Source of the DNA: Clostridia bacterium
GTDB taxonomy: Bacteria; Bacillota; Clostridia; Peptostreptococcales; Acidaminobacteraceae
Direction: 5' to 3'
DNA length: 64,000 bases
NCBI GenBank assembly: GCA_018399635.1
Contig: JAGYOH010000003.1
Location: 1 to 64,000 of the forward strand
The notes below the pieces were generated by a model. The model made no database searches. It was not told the origin of the DNA and saw only the letters and a list, made by a program, of their open reading frames with translations. Shown in pieces: positions 33,611 to 43,156 of this stretch (position 1 is its first letter; every line of letters starts with the position of its first letter). A program made the position numbers and the translations under genes.

Positions 33611-34531
33611 CTATTCTGGCTTAAATGCTCTTTTCATTTTTTTATATGTCCATTCAAGCATATTATTGTCTATCTGCAGGATGATCACAGAAAAGAGTAC
33701 CAGGAGCATCCCCACGAGCTGGGAAGGCAGGAGAATCTCCTTGAAGACAAAAATGCCGATCAATGCCCCCACCACCGGTTCAACCGTCGCCGTGATGGAG
33801 GCCAGACTCGATTCCATGGTTTTAAGACCCGTGGCATAAAAAATATAGGCCAGGGCCGTGGGAATCAGTCCCAGCAAAAAAACCTCCCGGTAAAAGCCCC
33901 AGGACATGGGCCCCAGAGCCAGGGTGGTGGTGACGATCACCGGCAGCAGAATCACCGTTGCAATCACGAAGGTATACACCGACAGGGTCAGGGGAGGGTA
34001 TTTCTTCAGAATCACCTTGCCGAGAATACTGAAAAGGCCGTAGCCCAGACCTGACCCCAGGCCCGTGAGAAGACCCAGGGTGGTGATCTGCGCGGACCCG
34101 TCCCCGAAAAAACCCGTGACCAGGGTGAGACCCGCAAAGGTGGTCAAGAGGGCGATGATCTTCTGCGGGGTCAGCCATTCCTTGAAAAAGATCCGGGACA
34201 GCAGGGTGACGAAGGTGGGGGCCGTGTAGAGCAGGGTCACCGCCACGGATAGTGAAATCTCCTGGATCGTCGAAAAAAAACAATAACTGAAAAAAACGAC
34301 ACTGACCAGGCTGATGGCAAAGAAAATCGGCAGGTCCCTGAGTTGGATCTTCAGAATGCCGGGATTCTTCAAGGCGACGTAGCCGAGCAGGATGATCGCC
34401 GCACTGACAGACCGGTAGCCCACGATCTGCAGGGTGGTCAGCCCCAGGCTGTAGAGTTCGATGACGAAGAGTCCCATCATTCCCCAGGAAATCCCGGCGA
34501 GGAGGACGAAAAAGGTTCCTTTTCTGTTCAT
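33611..34531 (-). CDS. DMT family (EamA) transporter
   Basis: The 306-residue protein has ten predicted membrane segments in two EamA repeats, the layout of drug/metabolite transporters. The N-terminal G-I-S-W-G and the second-half A-S-I-T-A-T-V-E-P-V-V-G-A-L-I-G-I motif are typical. The substrate is unknown. An ATG 12 bases upstream overlaps GGAGG, so the ATG at 34531 is chosen. Divergent from the permease pair. Confidence 0.88.
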   Translation of the reverse strand: MNRKGTFFVLLAGISWGMMGLFVIELYSLGLTTLQIVGYRSVSAAIILLGYVALKNPGILKIQLRDLPIFFAISLVSVVFFSYCFFSTIQEISLSVAVTLLYTAPTFVTLLSRIFFKEWLTPQKIIALLTTFAGLTLVTGFFGDGSAQITTLGLLTGLGSGLGYGLFSILGKVILKKYPPLTLSVYTFVIATVILLPVIVTTTLALGPMSWGFYREVFLLGLIPTALAYIFYATGLKTMESSLASITATVEPVVGALIGIFVFKEILLPSQLVGMLLVLFSVIILQIDNNMLEWTYKKMKRAFKPE

Positions 34532-34612
34532 AAAGGCCTCCATGACTTTGAAATGGACTGCACTTCTTGATTATATCAATTTATCGCCCCCCTGTTGGAA
34601 AAAAACGAAGTT

Positions 34613-34641
34613 TTTCAAATCCACCACGGATGGGTTATAAT
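34613..34641 (+). promoter_or_regulatory. promoter of the permease pair
   Basis: TTTCAA (34613-34618), a 17-bp spacer and TATAAT (34636-34641) lie 31 bp upstream of the first permease gene. Confidence 0.65.
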
Positions 34642-34672
34642 AAGCGCAGATACTCTATATGATTCGAGGTGC

Positions 34673-35164
34673 ATGCTATTGGAATGGCTTTACGGCTTCA
34701 CTCTCTTCGCCCTCCTGCTTTCCCTTTTCAAAAGCCGGGAGAAAACCTATCGGAGTCTCAGGGTCGCCCTAGAAAAACTCCTGGCCATCCTCCCCTCCTT
34801 CACCCTCATGCTCATCGTGGTGTCCCTGTCTCTTTATCTCATTTCCGATGAAATCGTCGTCAGGTATCTGGGGGGAGACCGTATCCTGCAAAGCGGTCTT
34901 CTGGGGTCCCTTCTGGGATCCATCACCATCATGCCGGGCTTCGTGGCCTTTCCCCTGAGCGCCCTGCTGGTGGAAAAAGGAGTCAGCTACACCGCCATCG
35001 CCGCCTTCACCACCACCCTCATGCTGGTGGGACTCATGACCCTGCCCGTGGAGGCGGAGTATTTCGGATGGAAACTCTCCCTGACACGCAACCTCGTCAG
35101 TTTCTTCATCTGTCTTTCAATCGCCCTGATCATGGGATTCTTTTACGGGGAGTTGGTTCTGTGA
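34673..35164 (+). CDS. predicted permease, half-size, first of pair
   Basis: A 163-residue membrane protein with about four to five segments and a central I-M-P-G-F-V-A-F-P-L-S-A-L-L-V-E-K-G motif. It resembles one half of DUF318/ArsP-type permeases. The start is unsure: the ATG at 34673 has GAGG only three bases before it, while a TTG at 34679 has better spacing. Its stop overlaps the GTG of the next gene. Cargo unknown. Confidence 0.7.
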   Translation: MLLEWLYGFTLFALLLSLFKSREKTYRSLRVALEKLLAILPSFTLMLIVVSLSLYLISDEIVVRYLGGDRILQSGLLGSLLGSITIMPGFVAFPLSALLVEKGVSYTAIAAFTTTLMLVGLMTLPVEAEYFGWKLSLTRNLVSFFICLSIALIMGFFYGELVL

Positions 35165-35667
35165 AGACAAAAAAACGGGTCTATTACACCCTCATCGGCC
35201 TCTACGGGGTTTTTCTGGTCTATTCCTGGCAATTCGATTTCACCCTCGGAAAAATCATCGGGCGCAATTTTTTCGATTTTCTCTTCAGCATGATCACCAT
35301 TCTGCCCGTATCCTTCATTCTGATCGGCCTCTTCGAGGTCTGGATCAACCGGGAAACCGTGGAGAAACACTTCGGTCACGCCTCGGGCTACCGGGGTTAT
35401 CTCTGGGCCATCATCCTTTCGGGCACCACCGTGGGAGGGGCCTACGTCGCCTTCCCCGTGGGCCACGCCCTCTACCAAAAGGGGGCCAGGCTGAGCATCG
35501 TCCTCACCTATATCGGGTCGGCCGCCCTGACCCGGATTCCCATGACCATCTTCGAGGCCACCTTCCTGGGGCCTAAATTCGCCCTCCTGCGCCTCGGCGT
35601 TTCCCTGCCCCTGGTGGTGCTTGCCGCCATGGTCCTGGGCCGCCTCTTCGACCACAAGAAAAGCTGA
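35161..35667 (+). CDS. predicted permease, half-size, second of pair
   Basis: The 168-residue membrane protein has about four segments and the motif S-G-T-T-V-G-G-A-Y-V-A-F-P-V-G-H-A-L-Y-Q-K-G, matching the first partner's P-G-F-V-A-F-P block. The two genes thus look like separate halves of one permease. It starts with GTG (35161) overlapping the preceding TGA, eight bases after GGGGAG. Confidence 0.7.
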   Translation: MKTKKRVYYTLIGLYGVFLVYSWQFDFTLGKIIGRNFFDFLFSMITILPVSFILIGLFEVWINRETVEKHFGHASGYRGYLWAIILSGTTVGGAYVAFPVGHALYQKGARLSIVLTYIGSAALTRIPMTIFEATFLGPKFALLRLGVSLPLVVLAAMVLGRLFDHKKS

Positions 35668-35686
35668 CTTTCCGGTCAGCTTTTTT
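35660..35686 (+). terminator. terminator of the permease pair
   Basis: A stem AAAGCTGAC/GTCAGCTTT with a short loop is followed by a T-run. Confidence 0.85.
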
Positions 35687-35696
35687 GATTTCCGAG

Positions 35697-36626
35697 CTAG
35701 GATTTTTTTCTCCTGAAAAGTCTCACGATTCCCCGAAGAATCTTGAACAGCAGCAACAGGGGCATCAAGAGGGCCAGGCCGACGGCCCAGTAGACCCAGT
35801 CGCCGAACTGATGGGCCAGGAGGCCCAGCATCTCAAGGCCGAAGTCGAGATATTCCCTGAAAGGTTCGAGGAAGCCCCCCAAACCCTTGAAGGTGCCCAG
35901 AGCCCCGTCGAGAAGGGAGGAATTCTCCTCCAGAGATACTCCGGATTTTTGATAGAGGCCTTCAAGGTCCGTCTCTCCCCGGAGCAGGGTCATCAGATCT
36001 TCGGTTTTGAAGGTGACCTCCAGGGCCCGGGCCTCCCGGTGGTGATCGATGCTGAATGAAAGGGTTTCCACCCAGGGGGCGTGGAACAAGACCCGGTAGG
36101 CCATGTTGGGCAGGTCCATCATCAGGTCCTCTTCACTTTGACCTGAATATTTCAAACAAACCTTAACCGTTTCCTCACTGAGGGCCACCTGGTAGACCAG
36201 GGCATCGAAGACCGCCAGATCATGGCCTATGGCCGACTCCAGACTCAGGGCCGACCCTCCTTCAATCCTCTCGTCAAAGGCCTCCGAGGAAATTTCCCCC
36301 CGGGCGCAGGCGGCGATATCCTCACCTGAAGCCTTGAAGGCATACACCCCTTCCCCCTGGTGATACACTTCAAGAGTCACCAGGGGGACCGGACCCAGAT
36401 CATGGGCCAGCAGAAGAATCTCCCGGACCGAATCGATCACCTTGAAGTCAGGATCCTCGATGCGGATCAAAAGACCTTCCTCCTCCAGGGCCACATAGGA
36501 CTGGTCAAAACCCATGGTCTCAAGGGTCTCGAAGATCTGTCTCTCCCCCGGGTCGAGGGCCATGGTGACGCTGAACTGACTCGCCAGCAGCAGCATCAAC
36601 AGGAAAATCCAAAGGATTCTTTTCAT
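35697..36626 (-). CDS. exported protein with C-terminal membrane anchor, unknown
   Basis: The 309-residue protein has a signal peptide (about 1-23), an external domain of about 230 residues rich in acidic residues, and a C-terminal membrane segment (about 276-298) followed by R-R-K-K. I recognise no family. It is last of a minus-strand run of four genes (GGDEF, two exported proteins, this one) and starts directly after the stop of its neighbour. Confidence 0.7.
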   Translation of the reverse strand: MKRILWIFLLMLLLASQFSVTMALDPGERQIFETLETMGFDQSYVALEEEGLLIRIEDPDFKVIDSVREILLLAHDLGPVPLVTLEVYHQGEGVYAFKASGEDIAACARGEISSEAFDERIEGGSALSLESAIGHDLAVFDALVYQVALSEETVKVCLKYSGQSEEDLMMDLPNMAYRVLFHAPWVETLSFSIDHHREARALEVTFKTEDLMTLLRGETDLEGLYQKSGVSLEENSSLLDGALGTFKGLGGFLEPFREYLDFGLEMLGLLAHQFGDWVYWAVGLALLMPLLLLFKILRGIVRLFRRKKS

Positions 36627-38348
36627 TTATTCCACCCCCTCGAGGTCTTGGTTGAGGGCCATGAGTTCGAGGTATTTGTCAAACCGGGCCTGGTTGTCCA
36701 CGTACTCCGTCTTTGAGCCCGTGGCCACCTGATTCTGCCTGCCCCCCTGTCTCATGGCAAAGAACCGGCTGAAGCCGGGCTTCGCATTCTCCACAGCCTC
36801 GAAGGCGGCCTCCTGGTTGTCGTTGTATATGAAATCATACCGGGCATTTTTGATGGCTTCCTCCCGGGGTTTTCCGGATTCGATCTGCCCCCTGATCCGG
36901 TCCTTTACGGACTGGTACTCGGTGAAGACCGCCTCCTTGTAATGGGCCACCTTGGAACCCGTCAGCTTGTTGATGACATAGGCAAAGGGTTTGACCAGAA
37001 TATTGGAAGAAGCCTTGTCCTGGATGTACTTCAGGGCCGGGTGGGTCTTGTCACTGCTGAAGGTCTTGTAGAGCTGCTCTCTGACCTCGTCGTCGGTCTT
37101 GGGCCGCCTGTCCTCAAGGCCCCTGAGATTGTCATCGAGGGCCTCCTCCACAAAGCCGGTGAAATCCTCCAGGCCGGTCTTTTCCATGACCTTTCCCACC
37201 GCTTTTTTGGCGGGTTCCCGCACCAGGCGGTAGGTGCTTTTCAACCGGTCCATGAAGTTGCCGCTGTCGGTGTCCGGGGATTCAAGCGTCTTCTTCTCCC
37301 CGGCCACCAGCAGACTCTTGACGGTCCCCTCCTCCGCCATTTCAAGGGCCGGATCCGCCTGGGCCCTTTCCGCCAGGATTTGAGTCACCGCTTCCTCTCT
37401 CTTCCTGGCCGCTTCACCCAGGTCCGCTGGATCGAAGGCGGTATTCACCACCCCGTCATCCGCCGGTTCCCCGGGGCTTTCAAAAAGAGTCATGCCCTCT
37501 TCCCGGCGATGGAGGTCCTCCTGGGAGAGGTCGGAGGAATCCTCCCTCACCCGGATGGTCATGGCGTCGAATTCATCCGGATTGTCCCTTGAAAAGACCC
37601 GGACGAGGGCCTCTCCAGGGCCCACCGCCCGGACGACCCCCGCCTGGGAAACCAGCACCACGCCGGGATCGGAGGTAGTGAAGGTCACGGCCTTGTTGCC
37701 GGCCTCCCTCGGGAAGAGGGTGGCCTTCAAGGTCTCCCGGTCTCCCAGGGTGAGCTCTTTTTCAGTGACGTCGAAGAGGATGTCCGTGACCCCCACCACC
37801 GCTTCCTCGACCTCCGCCACGTCGGCCTCCTCACCGGAATCTCCGGACTTGAAAAAATCGGTGACACGGTCCAGATTCAGACCCTTCGAGACCTCGAAGG
37901 TCCCCCTGGCCTCGACTTTTCCCGTCTTCAGAATAGTCCCGGTGAAGCTCCCCGAAACCTCCGATTCCCCTGCCGTGGCCTCCAGGGTGTAAACCACCCC
38001 GAGCTCATCGGAATAGCCCAGATAGGAGTCATGAAAGGTCGCTTTCATCCGTGAATCCTCATAGGTCACGGACCGGCTTTGCATGTACTCCTCTTCACCG
38101 AAAAACAGACTGAGACTCCCGTCCTCCAGCACCGTGAGCTGCATGGGATATTTTTCAAAATCCTCCGGCCCGGTTTCATAGCTGACGGGATAATTCAGTT
38201 CTTTCAAGGCGTCGTTGACGTTTTCAATGTAGATTTCCTGGAATTGAAAGGTCCCGGTGTACTTCCCAGGGTCAAGGCCCTCGGCAAAGACAAAACCCCG
38301 TAGCAGGAACACGACCAAGGCAATCGCCAGTATAAGCCTTCTTTCCAT
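36627..38348 (-). CDS. exported protein with BIG2 (Ig-like) domain
   Basis: The 573-residue protein has a signal peptide (about 1-22) and an N-terminal beta-rich domain. A bacterial Ig-like group 2 domain lies at about 185-270 (E-L-T-L-G-D-R-E-T-L-K-A-T, then A-V-T-F-T-T-S-D-P, then G-V-V-R-A-V-G-P-G-E-A). A charged helical region follows. BIG2 domains occur in surface proteins. The ATG at 38348, ten bases after GGAGG, is preferred over one that overlaps the site. No C-terminal anchor is seen. Confidence 0.72.
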   Translation of the reverse strand: MERRLILAIALVVFLLRGFVFAEGLDPGKYTGTFQFQEIYIENVNDALKELNYPVSYETGPEDFEKYPMQLTVLEDGSLSLFFGEEEYMQSRSVTYEDSRMKATFHDSYLGYSDELGVVYTLEATAGESEVSGSFTGTILKTGKVEARGTFEVSKGLNLDRVTDFFKSGDSGEEADVAEVEEAVVGVTDILFDVTEKELTLGDRETLKATLFPREAGNKAVTFTTSDPGVVLVSQAGVVRAVGPGEALVRVFSRDNPDEFDAMTIRVREDSSDLSQEDLHRREEGMTLFESPGEPADDGVVNTAFDPADLGEAARKREEAVTQILAERAQADPALEMAEEGTVKSLLVAGEKKTLESPDTDSGNFMDRLKSTYRLVREPAKKAVGKVMEKTGLEDFTGFVEEALDDNLRGLEDRRPKTDDEVREQLYKTFSSDKTHPALKYIQDKASSNILVKPFAYVINKLTGSKVAHYKEAVFTEYQSVKDRIRGQIESGKPREEAIKNARYDFIYNDNQEAAFEAVENAKPGFSRFFAMRQGGRQNQVATGSKTEYVDNQARFDKYLELMALNQDLEGVE

Positions 38349-38422
38349 CGCATCTGCACCTCCAGTCATTTGAGCAAGCCCTTATTCTGCCGGCTCCTCC
38401 TCATAAAACCGATGATTGGAAC

Positions 38423-39862
38423 TCATTGTTCGCCTCGCCGTCTTTTCTTGATTCCGTAGACCACCCCGATGAAAAGGACCAGGCCGCCCAGGACCAGGAC
38501 CGGCAGGGTGAAATAGCCGAAATGCCCTGCAAACCTGCCCGCCCCCTGATCGAAGAGGGTCAGGCTTTCCTTTTCATAAAGGGTGAAATAGAGGTCCTTT
38601 TCCGGCAGGACTTCGAAGCGGGCCCCATAGCGGTAGTCCCCTTCCGCCTCGAAGGGCAGGGAACTGTCGATCATGTAGGGAAGGTCCTCGGAGGTCAGCA
38701 CCTCGATGGACAGATTTTCAAAGGATCGCCAGTAGCCGGCGGGATTGAGGAGGTAGGTCACGGTATACTTGGGTGAAAGACTTTCCCGGTGGTCCATGGT
38801 CGCCCGGGCCTGATAGGCCACCCCCACCTCCTGGGTGGCCAGGGGTTCGAGGGTGACCTCGTAGAGGAGCAGCATCATGCGGTCGAGCTCTAGATCATAG
38901 GAAAAATCCATGTCGGAGCTGTAGCCCCCCTGGGTAGAAAAATTCTCCATGAGCCGTTTGCCCAGCACCTCGATGATCCGGTCCCCGGGAACCACCGATT
39001 CCTGGATCAACAAGTTCTCAAGAATCCCCCCGAGATGGTGGGAAACCCCTTCGACGGACTCGGCGACGGTATAGGTGAAGGCCCCGGTGGGGACCTCCAG
39101 GGCCCCGTCGGCAAAGGCCTTGACCTCAAAGTCCACGGGCTCTCCCAGGACAAAGACCTTCAAGGTCTCCTCCTGCCGGCTCCAGGAGGCGATCCTGACC
39201 TGGTCGTCCCGTCTCTCGTAACGATTGAATCCCGTGGTCAGCACCTGGGTGGCGGCCTCTGAGAAGGTGAAATCCAGGACAAAATTGACGGGGTCCTCCC
39301 CGGCGGGGGCCACCTTGAAGGTGTACACCCTCCCCTGGGCCTCAAGCAGCGCCTTCGTCGCGGGATCGGGACCCCTGCTGACGGTTTGCAGCACATTCTC
39401 GAAGAGAATCCTGTCCGATTCAAAGTCCTCCAGGGAATCCACCCGGGAAACCGCCCCGCCCGGAAGAATTTCAAAATCGATCTTGTGACCCGCCTGGGTG
39501 ATGGTCACCGCCCCAGGTCCGAAATCCCTGATGGAACCGATCAGGGGAAAGGCCATCTTCACCCTCTGGACCTCGGTCAGGGGGTTGAAGAAATCATAGT
39601 CGGCCCTGACCTCCCCCCTCAGGTCATAGGCATTGCCCTGGGCCCGGGAGAAGTCAAAGACCAGGCGCTCCCCCTTGACTTCAAGAGAGGCTTCTTCATC
39701 CACCACCAGCAGTTGATGGGAGGGATAGGCCTCCCAGAAGGCCGGCCCGGCATTGCCGTAGGCCGGGGGAGCCATGGCAATGACCGTCAGGAGGGTGAGG
39801 ACCAGGCCCGTGAGTCTGAATTCACTCCTTCTTCTTGGCGTACTTGAAAATCCCTTCTTCAT
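38423..39862 (-). CDS. exported protein with large ectodomain and C-terminal anchor, unknown
   Basis: The 479-residue protein has an arginine-rich start, a signal peptide (about 16-36) followed by N-A-G-P-A-F-W-E, a beta-rich external domain, and a C-terminal membrane segment (about 447-470) ending K-K-R-R-R-G. The family is not recognised. The ATG lies inside the end of the GGDEF gene (41-bp overlap in another frame), which implies tight coupling; the ribosome-binding site is not ideally placed, so the exact start is uncertain. Confidence 0.68.
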   Translation of the reverse strand: MKKGFSSTPRRRSEFRLTGLVLTLLTVIAMAPPAYGNAGPAFWEAYPSHQLLVVDEEASLEVKGERLVFDFSRAQGNAYDLRGEVRADYDFFNPLTEVQRVKMAFPLIGSIRDFGPGAVTITQAGHKIDFEILPGGAVSRVDSLEDFESDRILFENVLQTVSRGPDPATKALLEAQGRVYTFKVAPAGEDPVNFVLDFTFSEAATQVLTTGFNRYERRDDQVRIASWSRQEETLKVFVLGEPVDFEVKAFADGALEVPTGAFTYTVAESVEGVSHHLGGILENLLIQESVVPGDRIIEVLGKRLMENFSTQGGYSSDMDFSYDLELDRMMLLLYEVTLEPLATQEVGVAYQARATMDHRESLSPKYTVTYLLNPAGYWRSFENLSIEVLTSEDLPYMIDSSLPFEAEGDYRYGARFEVLPEKDLYFTLYEKESLTLFDQGAGRFAGHFGYFTLPVLVLGGLVLFIGVVYGIKKRRRGEQ

Positions 39863-41525
39863 GGTCCTTCATGGCCTCCTTGATGGCGCTTTTGTCGAGA
39901 TACATCAGCCGGTCCACATGGTTGAAGAATTCGCTGAAATCCCTGTACTTCCTGGAATCGAAGACCTCACTGCCCAGGGCGATATCCAGGTGGTAGCGCA
40001 GCAGGTCCCGGTTCTTCGACAAGTGGTCCCTGAGCCGCTTCACCCTTTCAAGGTATCTTTTGTCATCCACGGGATCGAAGATGCCGGCAAATTCATCCCC
40101 GCCGATGCGATAGACCTCCCCGATGTCGCCGAAGGCCTCGAGGATGATCCGGTGACTCTGGATGATGGCGCTGTCACCGGCACTGTGACCGTAATGGTCG
40201 TTGATGAACTTCAGATTGTTGATATCGAAGATCACCATTCTGAAACTCTTTTCCCGGCCCTGGCGGGTGACCTCCGCAAGGGCCTTTTCAAAGGCACTGC
40301 GGTTGTTGCCCCCGGTGAGGATGTCCCGATAAGCCATGTTCTTGAAGATTCTGGCCTCCTGTTCCTGGAGGATGAGATCCTTCACATAACGGTAGGAATT
40401 CCGGGCGATGAGGACAATGAAAAGGATGACCCCGATGCGGCTGTAGGTGGAGATGTGGTCAAATCCCTGCGAAAAATAGACCAGGATCTCTATGAAAACA
40501 AAAATCATGAAACCGGTGATGGTCCACAGGGCTTTTCTGGCGGTCTGATTCTGATCCTTGCTGATTTCCGCCAACAGATAATAATAGGTGGCGAAGGCCG
40601 CCAGCAGAATCAGCAGACTGGTGTTTGTAACGGTGGCGAAAAAAGTGGCGGTCCCCGAGAGTTGCAGCCAGAGGTTGAGGAAAAAATTGATGGCAAAGAC
40701 CCCGGCGATCCAGTTCATTCGCCTCTGGTAGCGGTCAAGCACGGCATCCCTCAAAAAAAGAAGGAAGGAGATGGGCATCAGGGCGATCAGCACGTAACTG
40801 ATTCCCCCGATGATGAACCGGTTGCCGGTAAAAAGTTGCATGAGCCGGCTCTCGGAAAGGAGCCACAGACTGATCTGGAGGGTGAGCATTCCCAAGTGGA
40901 AAAAACGGTGGTCGCCGGATTCTCTGGTCAAGGCGAAAACCATCAGTTCGGCAAGACCCAGTATCATGAGGAGGGCGGACAAAAGCAGTCCGATGCGGTT
41001 GGCGTCGATGAGGTCCATCAGCAGGGCCTCTCCACCGGCCAGGTGGACGGGGTTGATCACCCCGCTGAAGGCCTTCTCCGGGGAGGCCAGTTCGATGGCA
41101 AGCTCCTTTCCTTCAAGCTCCAGGGGCAGGGACACGAAGTGCCAGAGACTGGCATTGGGCTGGACCCATCCCTGGTCCTCCGGCTTTTCGTGATCATAGA
41201 GAATCCTTCCCTCCAGGGATACCCTCAAGGACTGCATGGAGGCCCTGATACGGAGGGTCATGGGCTCGGGGTAGTTTTCCGTGAAAATCCGACTGGCCCT
41301 CAGGACCTCATCCGGCGCCAGGTCGAAATCAGCGGGAAGACTGACATCCCGGTAAATCTCTTCGCCGACCCGGACCTCCCACCCCTCCTCCAGGGAGTCA
41401 AGGGGCCCGTCGCCGATTTTCAGATTCTCCTTAGGCGCATTCACGATGAAAAAGGCCAGAATGGCCAGGATGGCCAGGGTTGACCCGATGACTCTCCTTC
41501 TCTTCACTGGCGGCTTTATTGTCAA
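39822..41525 (-). CDS. membrane sensor with GGDEF domain
   Basis: The 567-residue protein has an N-terminal membrane segment and an external beta domain (about 35-165) resembling the sensory part of 7TM-DISM proteins. Seven or eight membrane segments follow (about 175-375), then a GGDEF domain with G-G-D-E-F at 475-479. The RxxD inhibitory site is absent. It probably makes cyclic di-GMP in response to an external cue. It starts with TTG six bases after GGAGG. First of the exported-protein operon. Confidence 0.88.
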   Translation of the reverse strand: MTIKPPVKRRRVIGSTLAILAILAFFIVNAPKENLKIGDGPLDSLEEGWEVRVGEEIYRDVSLPADFDLAPDEVLRASRIFTENYPEPMTLRIRASMQSLRVSLEGRILYDHEKPEDQGWVQPNASLWHFVSLPLELEGKELAIELASPEKAFSGVINPVHLAGGEALLMDLIDANRIGLLLSALLMILGLAELMVFALTRESGDHRFFHLGMLTLQISLWLLSESRLMQLFTGNRFIIGGISYVLIALMPISFLLFLRDAVLDRYQRRMNWIAGVFAINFFLNLWLQLSGTATFFATVTNTSLLILLAAFATYYYLLAEISKDQNQTARKALWTITGFMIFVFIEILVYFSQGFDHISTYSRIGVILFIVLIARNSYRYVKDLILQEQEARIFKNMAYRDILTGGNNRSAFEKALAEVTRQGREKSFRMVIFDINNLKFINDHYGHSAGDSAIIQSHRIILEAFGDIGEVYRIGGDEFAGIFDPVDDKRYLERVKRLRDHLSKNRDLLRYHLDIALGSEVFDSRKYRDFSEFFNHVDRLMYLDKSAIKEAMKDHEEGIFKYAKKKE

Positions 41526-41559
41526 GTTTTTCCTCCTTCAAGAACCCTGATTTTATTTC

Positions 41560-41588
41560 AGTATCCCATAATAACCCCGTTTTCGCAA
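41560..41588 (-). promoter_or_regulatory. possible promoter of the GGDEF/exported-protein operon
   Basis: On the minus strand TTGCGA (41583-41588), a 17-bp spacer and GATACT (41560-41565). The rest of the 291-bp gap to the MEDS gene shows an AT-rich stretch at about 41710-41755 but no other convincing site. Confidence 0.45.
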
Positions 41589-41816
41589 CATCGACCCTGG
41601 ACCCGGTCAATTCCCGGAACTACTTCTTGAGGCACCATTGACCCCGCCCGGGGAGGAATTTCACAGCCTCAGCGATGGCAGTCCTTCTGTGAAAAAGGTC
41701 TGGAACGCAACATTAGTATTATTTATCCATTATTGATGGTATATTATTAAGTACAATGATGTCGATCGGTCAGAACCGTCCGTCTGATAATTTTCCCATT
41801 GAAGGAGGAGGACCTC

Positions 41817-43115
41817 TTGCCCAGTACAGACAATCCCCGGCACAACTTGTACATCAAGCCCGGCGACCACCTGGTGATCCTTTATGAAGAGGAAGAGGAG
41901 GCGACGGACTATCTCGTGACCTTCATCCATGCCGCCCTGAAGAAAAACGAGCGGTGTCTATATATTGCCGGCGCTGAAAACGCCGATGCCGTGCTGTCGA
42001 AAATCCTCCTCTTGAAAACGGAAGGCTTCCTTCAAGGCGATCTGGTGGTTCTGAGCCAGGAGGAGAGCTACGCCATCAACGGCGAGTTCAACCCGGACCG
42101 GATGATCACCCTCCTCATGGACCAGTGCGACCAGGCCCTGGCGGATGGCTACACTGGGCTTAGTGTGACGGGAGACATCAGTCCGGTCCTTGCGTATGAC
42201 CGGGGCAGGGACCTCATCATCGAATATGAACTGAAACTCAACGACCGTCTCTTCAACGCCTATCCGGTGACCGGACTCTGCCGCTACAACATCCACAAAT
42301 TTTCCTATGAAATGATCAGCGATGTGATCCGACTCCACCCCCTGATCATCTGGAAGAACACTCTGCATGAAAACCCCTTCTACCTGCCGCCGGAGGGCTT
42401 CAACCCCCTCGACGGGTCCAGGCACCAGGTGGCAACCTGGCTGAGGAACATTCAGGACTTCACCCGGGAAAAGAGCCGTTTCAGAAATTCCATGGAGCAG
42501 AAGAACCGGGAAGTCAAAGCCCTTCATGACAATATGACCGACAGCATCCTCAAGGCCTTGAGCGGACTGCTGACGGTTCACGATCCCTACACCACCGACC
42601 ACAGTGAAAACGTCGCCCTGCTGGCCAGGGAATTCGCCGTCTTCCTGGAGCTTCCCGAGGAAACCGTGGGCCATATCTACTATGCGGGACTGGTCCACGA
42701 TATCGGAAAGACCCTGGTTCCCAAAAGAATCCTCAATAAAAGCGGTCCCCTGACGGCGGAGGAATTCGACCTCATCAAAAAACATCCCCTGCACGGGGCG
42801 GCCACCCTGGAAAACATCCAGGGGCTTGAAGGCATCGCCCTCGGTGTGAAACACCATCATGAGCGATGGGATGGCAGGGGCTATCCCGACGGACTCGCAG
42901 GAGAGGCCATCCCCTTCATCTCGAGAATCCTCGCCCTGGCCGACACCTTCGACGCCATGACCAATGACAGGACCTACCGCAGGGCCTTCAGCCGGTTGGC
43001 CGCCATTGAGGAGATTCTGGCCTGTGCCGGCAGCCAGTTCGAAGCCTCCCTGGCCGCCTCCTTCGTAAGCTATCTTGAACAGGAGGACCTGCTGGTCCTT
43101 GAGAATATCAATTGA
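41817..43115 (+). CDS. MEDS domain plus HD-GYP protein
   Basis: The 432-residue protein has an N-terminal MEDS (DcmR-like sensory) domain, residues about 11-180, with P-G-D-H-L-V-I-L-Y and R-C-L-Y-I-A. A linker and an HD-GYP domain follow, with H262, H294-D295 and H-H-H-E-R-W-D-G-R-G-Y-P at 346-357. It is soluble and probably degrades cyclic di-GMP. The TTG at 41817, five bases after GGAGGAGG, is preferred; a TTG at 41799 lies on the binding site itself. Confidence 0.87.
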   Translation: MPSTDNPRHNLYIKPGDHLVILYEEEEEATDYLVTFIHAALKKNERCLYIAGAENADAVLSKILLLKTEGFLQGDLVVLSQEESYAINGEFNPDRMITLLMDQCDQALADGYTGLSVTGDISPVLAYDRGRDLIIEYELKLNDRLFNAYPVTGLCRYNIHKFSYEMISDVIRLHPLIIWKNTLHENPFYLPPEGFNPLDGSRHQVATWLRNIQDFTREKSRFRNSMEQKNREVKALHDNMTDSILKALSGLLTVHDPYTTDHSENVALLAREFAVFLELPEETVGHIYYAGLVHDIGKTLVPKRILNKSGPLTAEEFDLIKKHPLHGAATLENIQGLEGIALGVKHHHERWDGRGYPDGLAGEAIPFISRILALADTFDAMTNDRTYRRAFSRLAAIEEILACAGSQFEASLAASFVSYLEQEDLLVLENIN

Positions 43116-43128
43116 ATCAAACACAGCG

Positions 43129-43156
43129 AAGGCCCTGATTTTTCAGGGCCTTTATT
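43129..43156. terminator. bidirectional terminator after the MEDS/HD-GYP gene
   Basis: A 10-bp stem AAGGCCCTGA/TCAGGGCCTT lies between two converging genes, with short T-rich flanks. Confidence 0.75.

Noticed and set aside
35697-39862. S-layer or sortase anchoring of the exported proteins
   Set aside because: No SLH repeats and no LPxTG-like motif are visible; two of the three end in plain membrane segments.
39774-41483. A 569-codon open frame on the plus strand opposite the membrane GGDEF gene
   Set aside because: The composition is that of an antisense shadow (rich in Gly, His, Gln, Asp) with no motif; the minus-strand protein is clearly real.
41958-43124. Minus-strand open frame opposite the MEDS/HD-GYP gene
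   Set aside because: Antisense shadow without domain features; the plus-strand gene has intact catalytic motifs.
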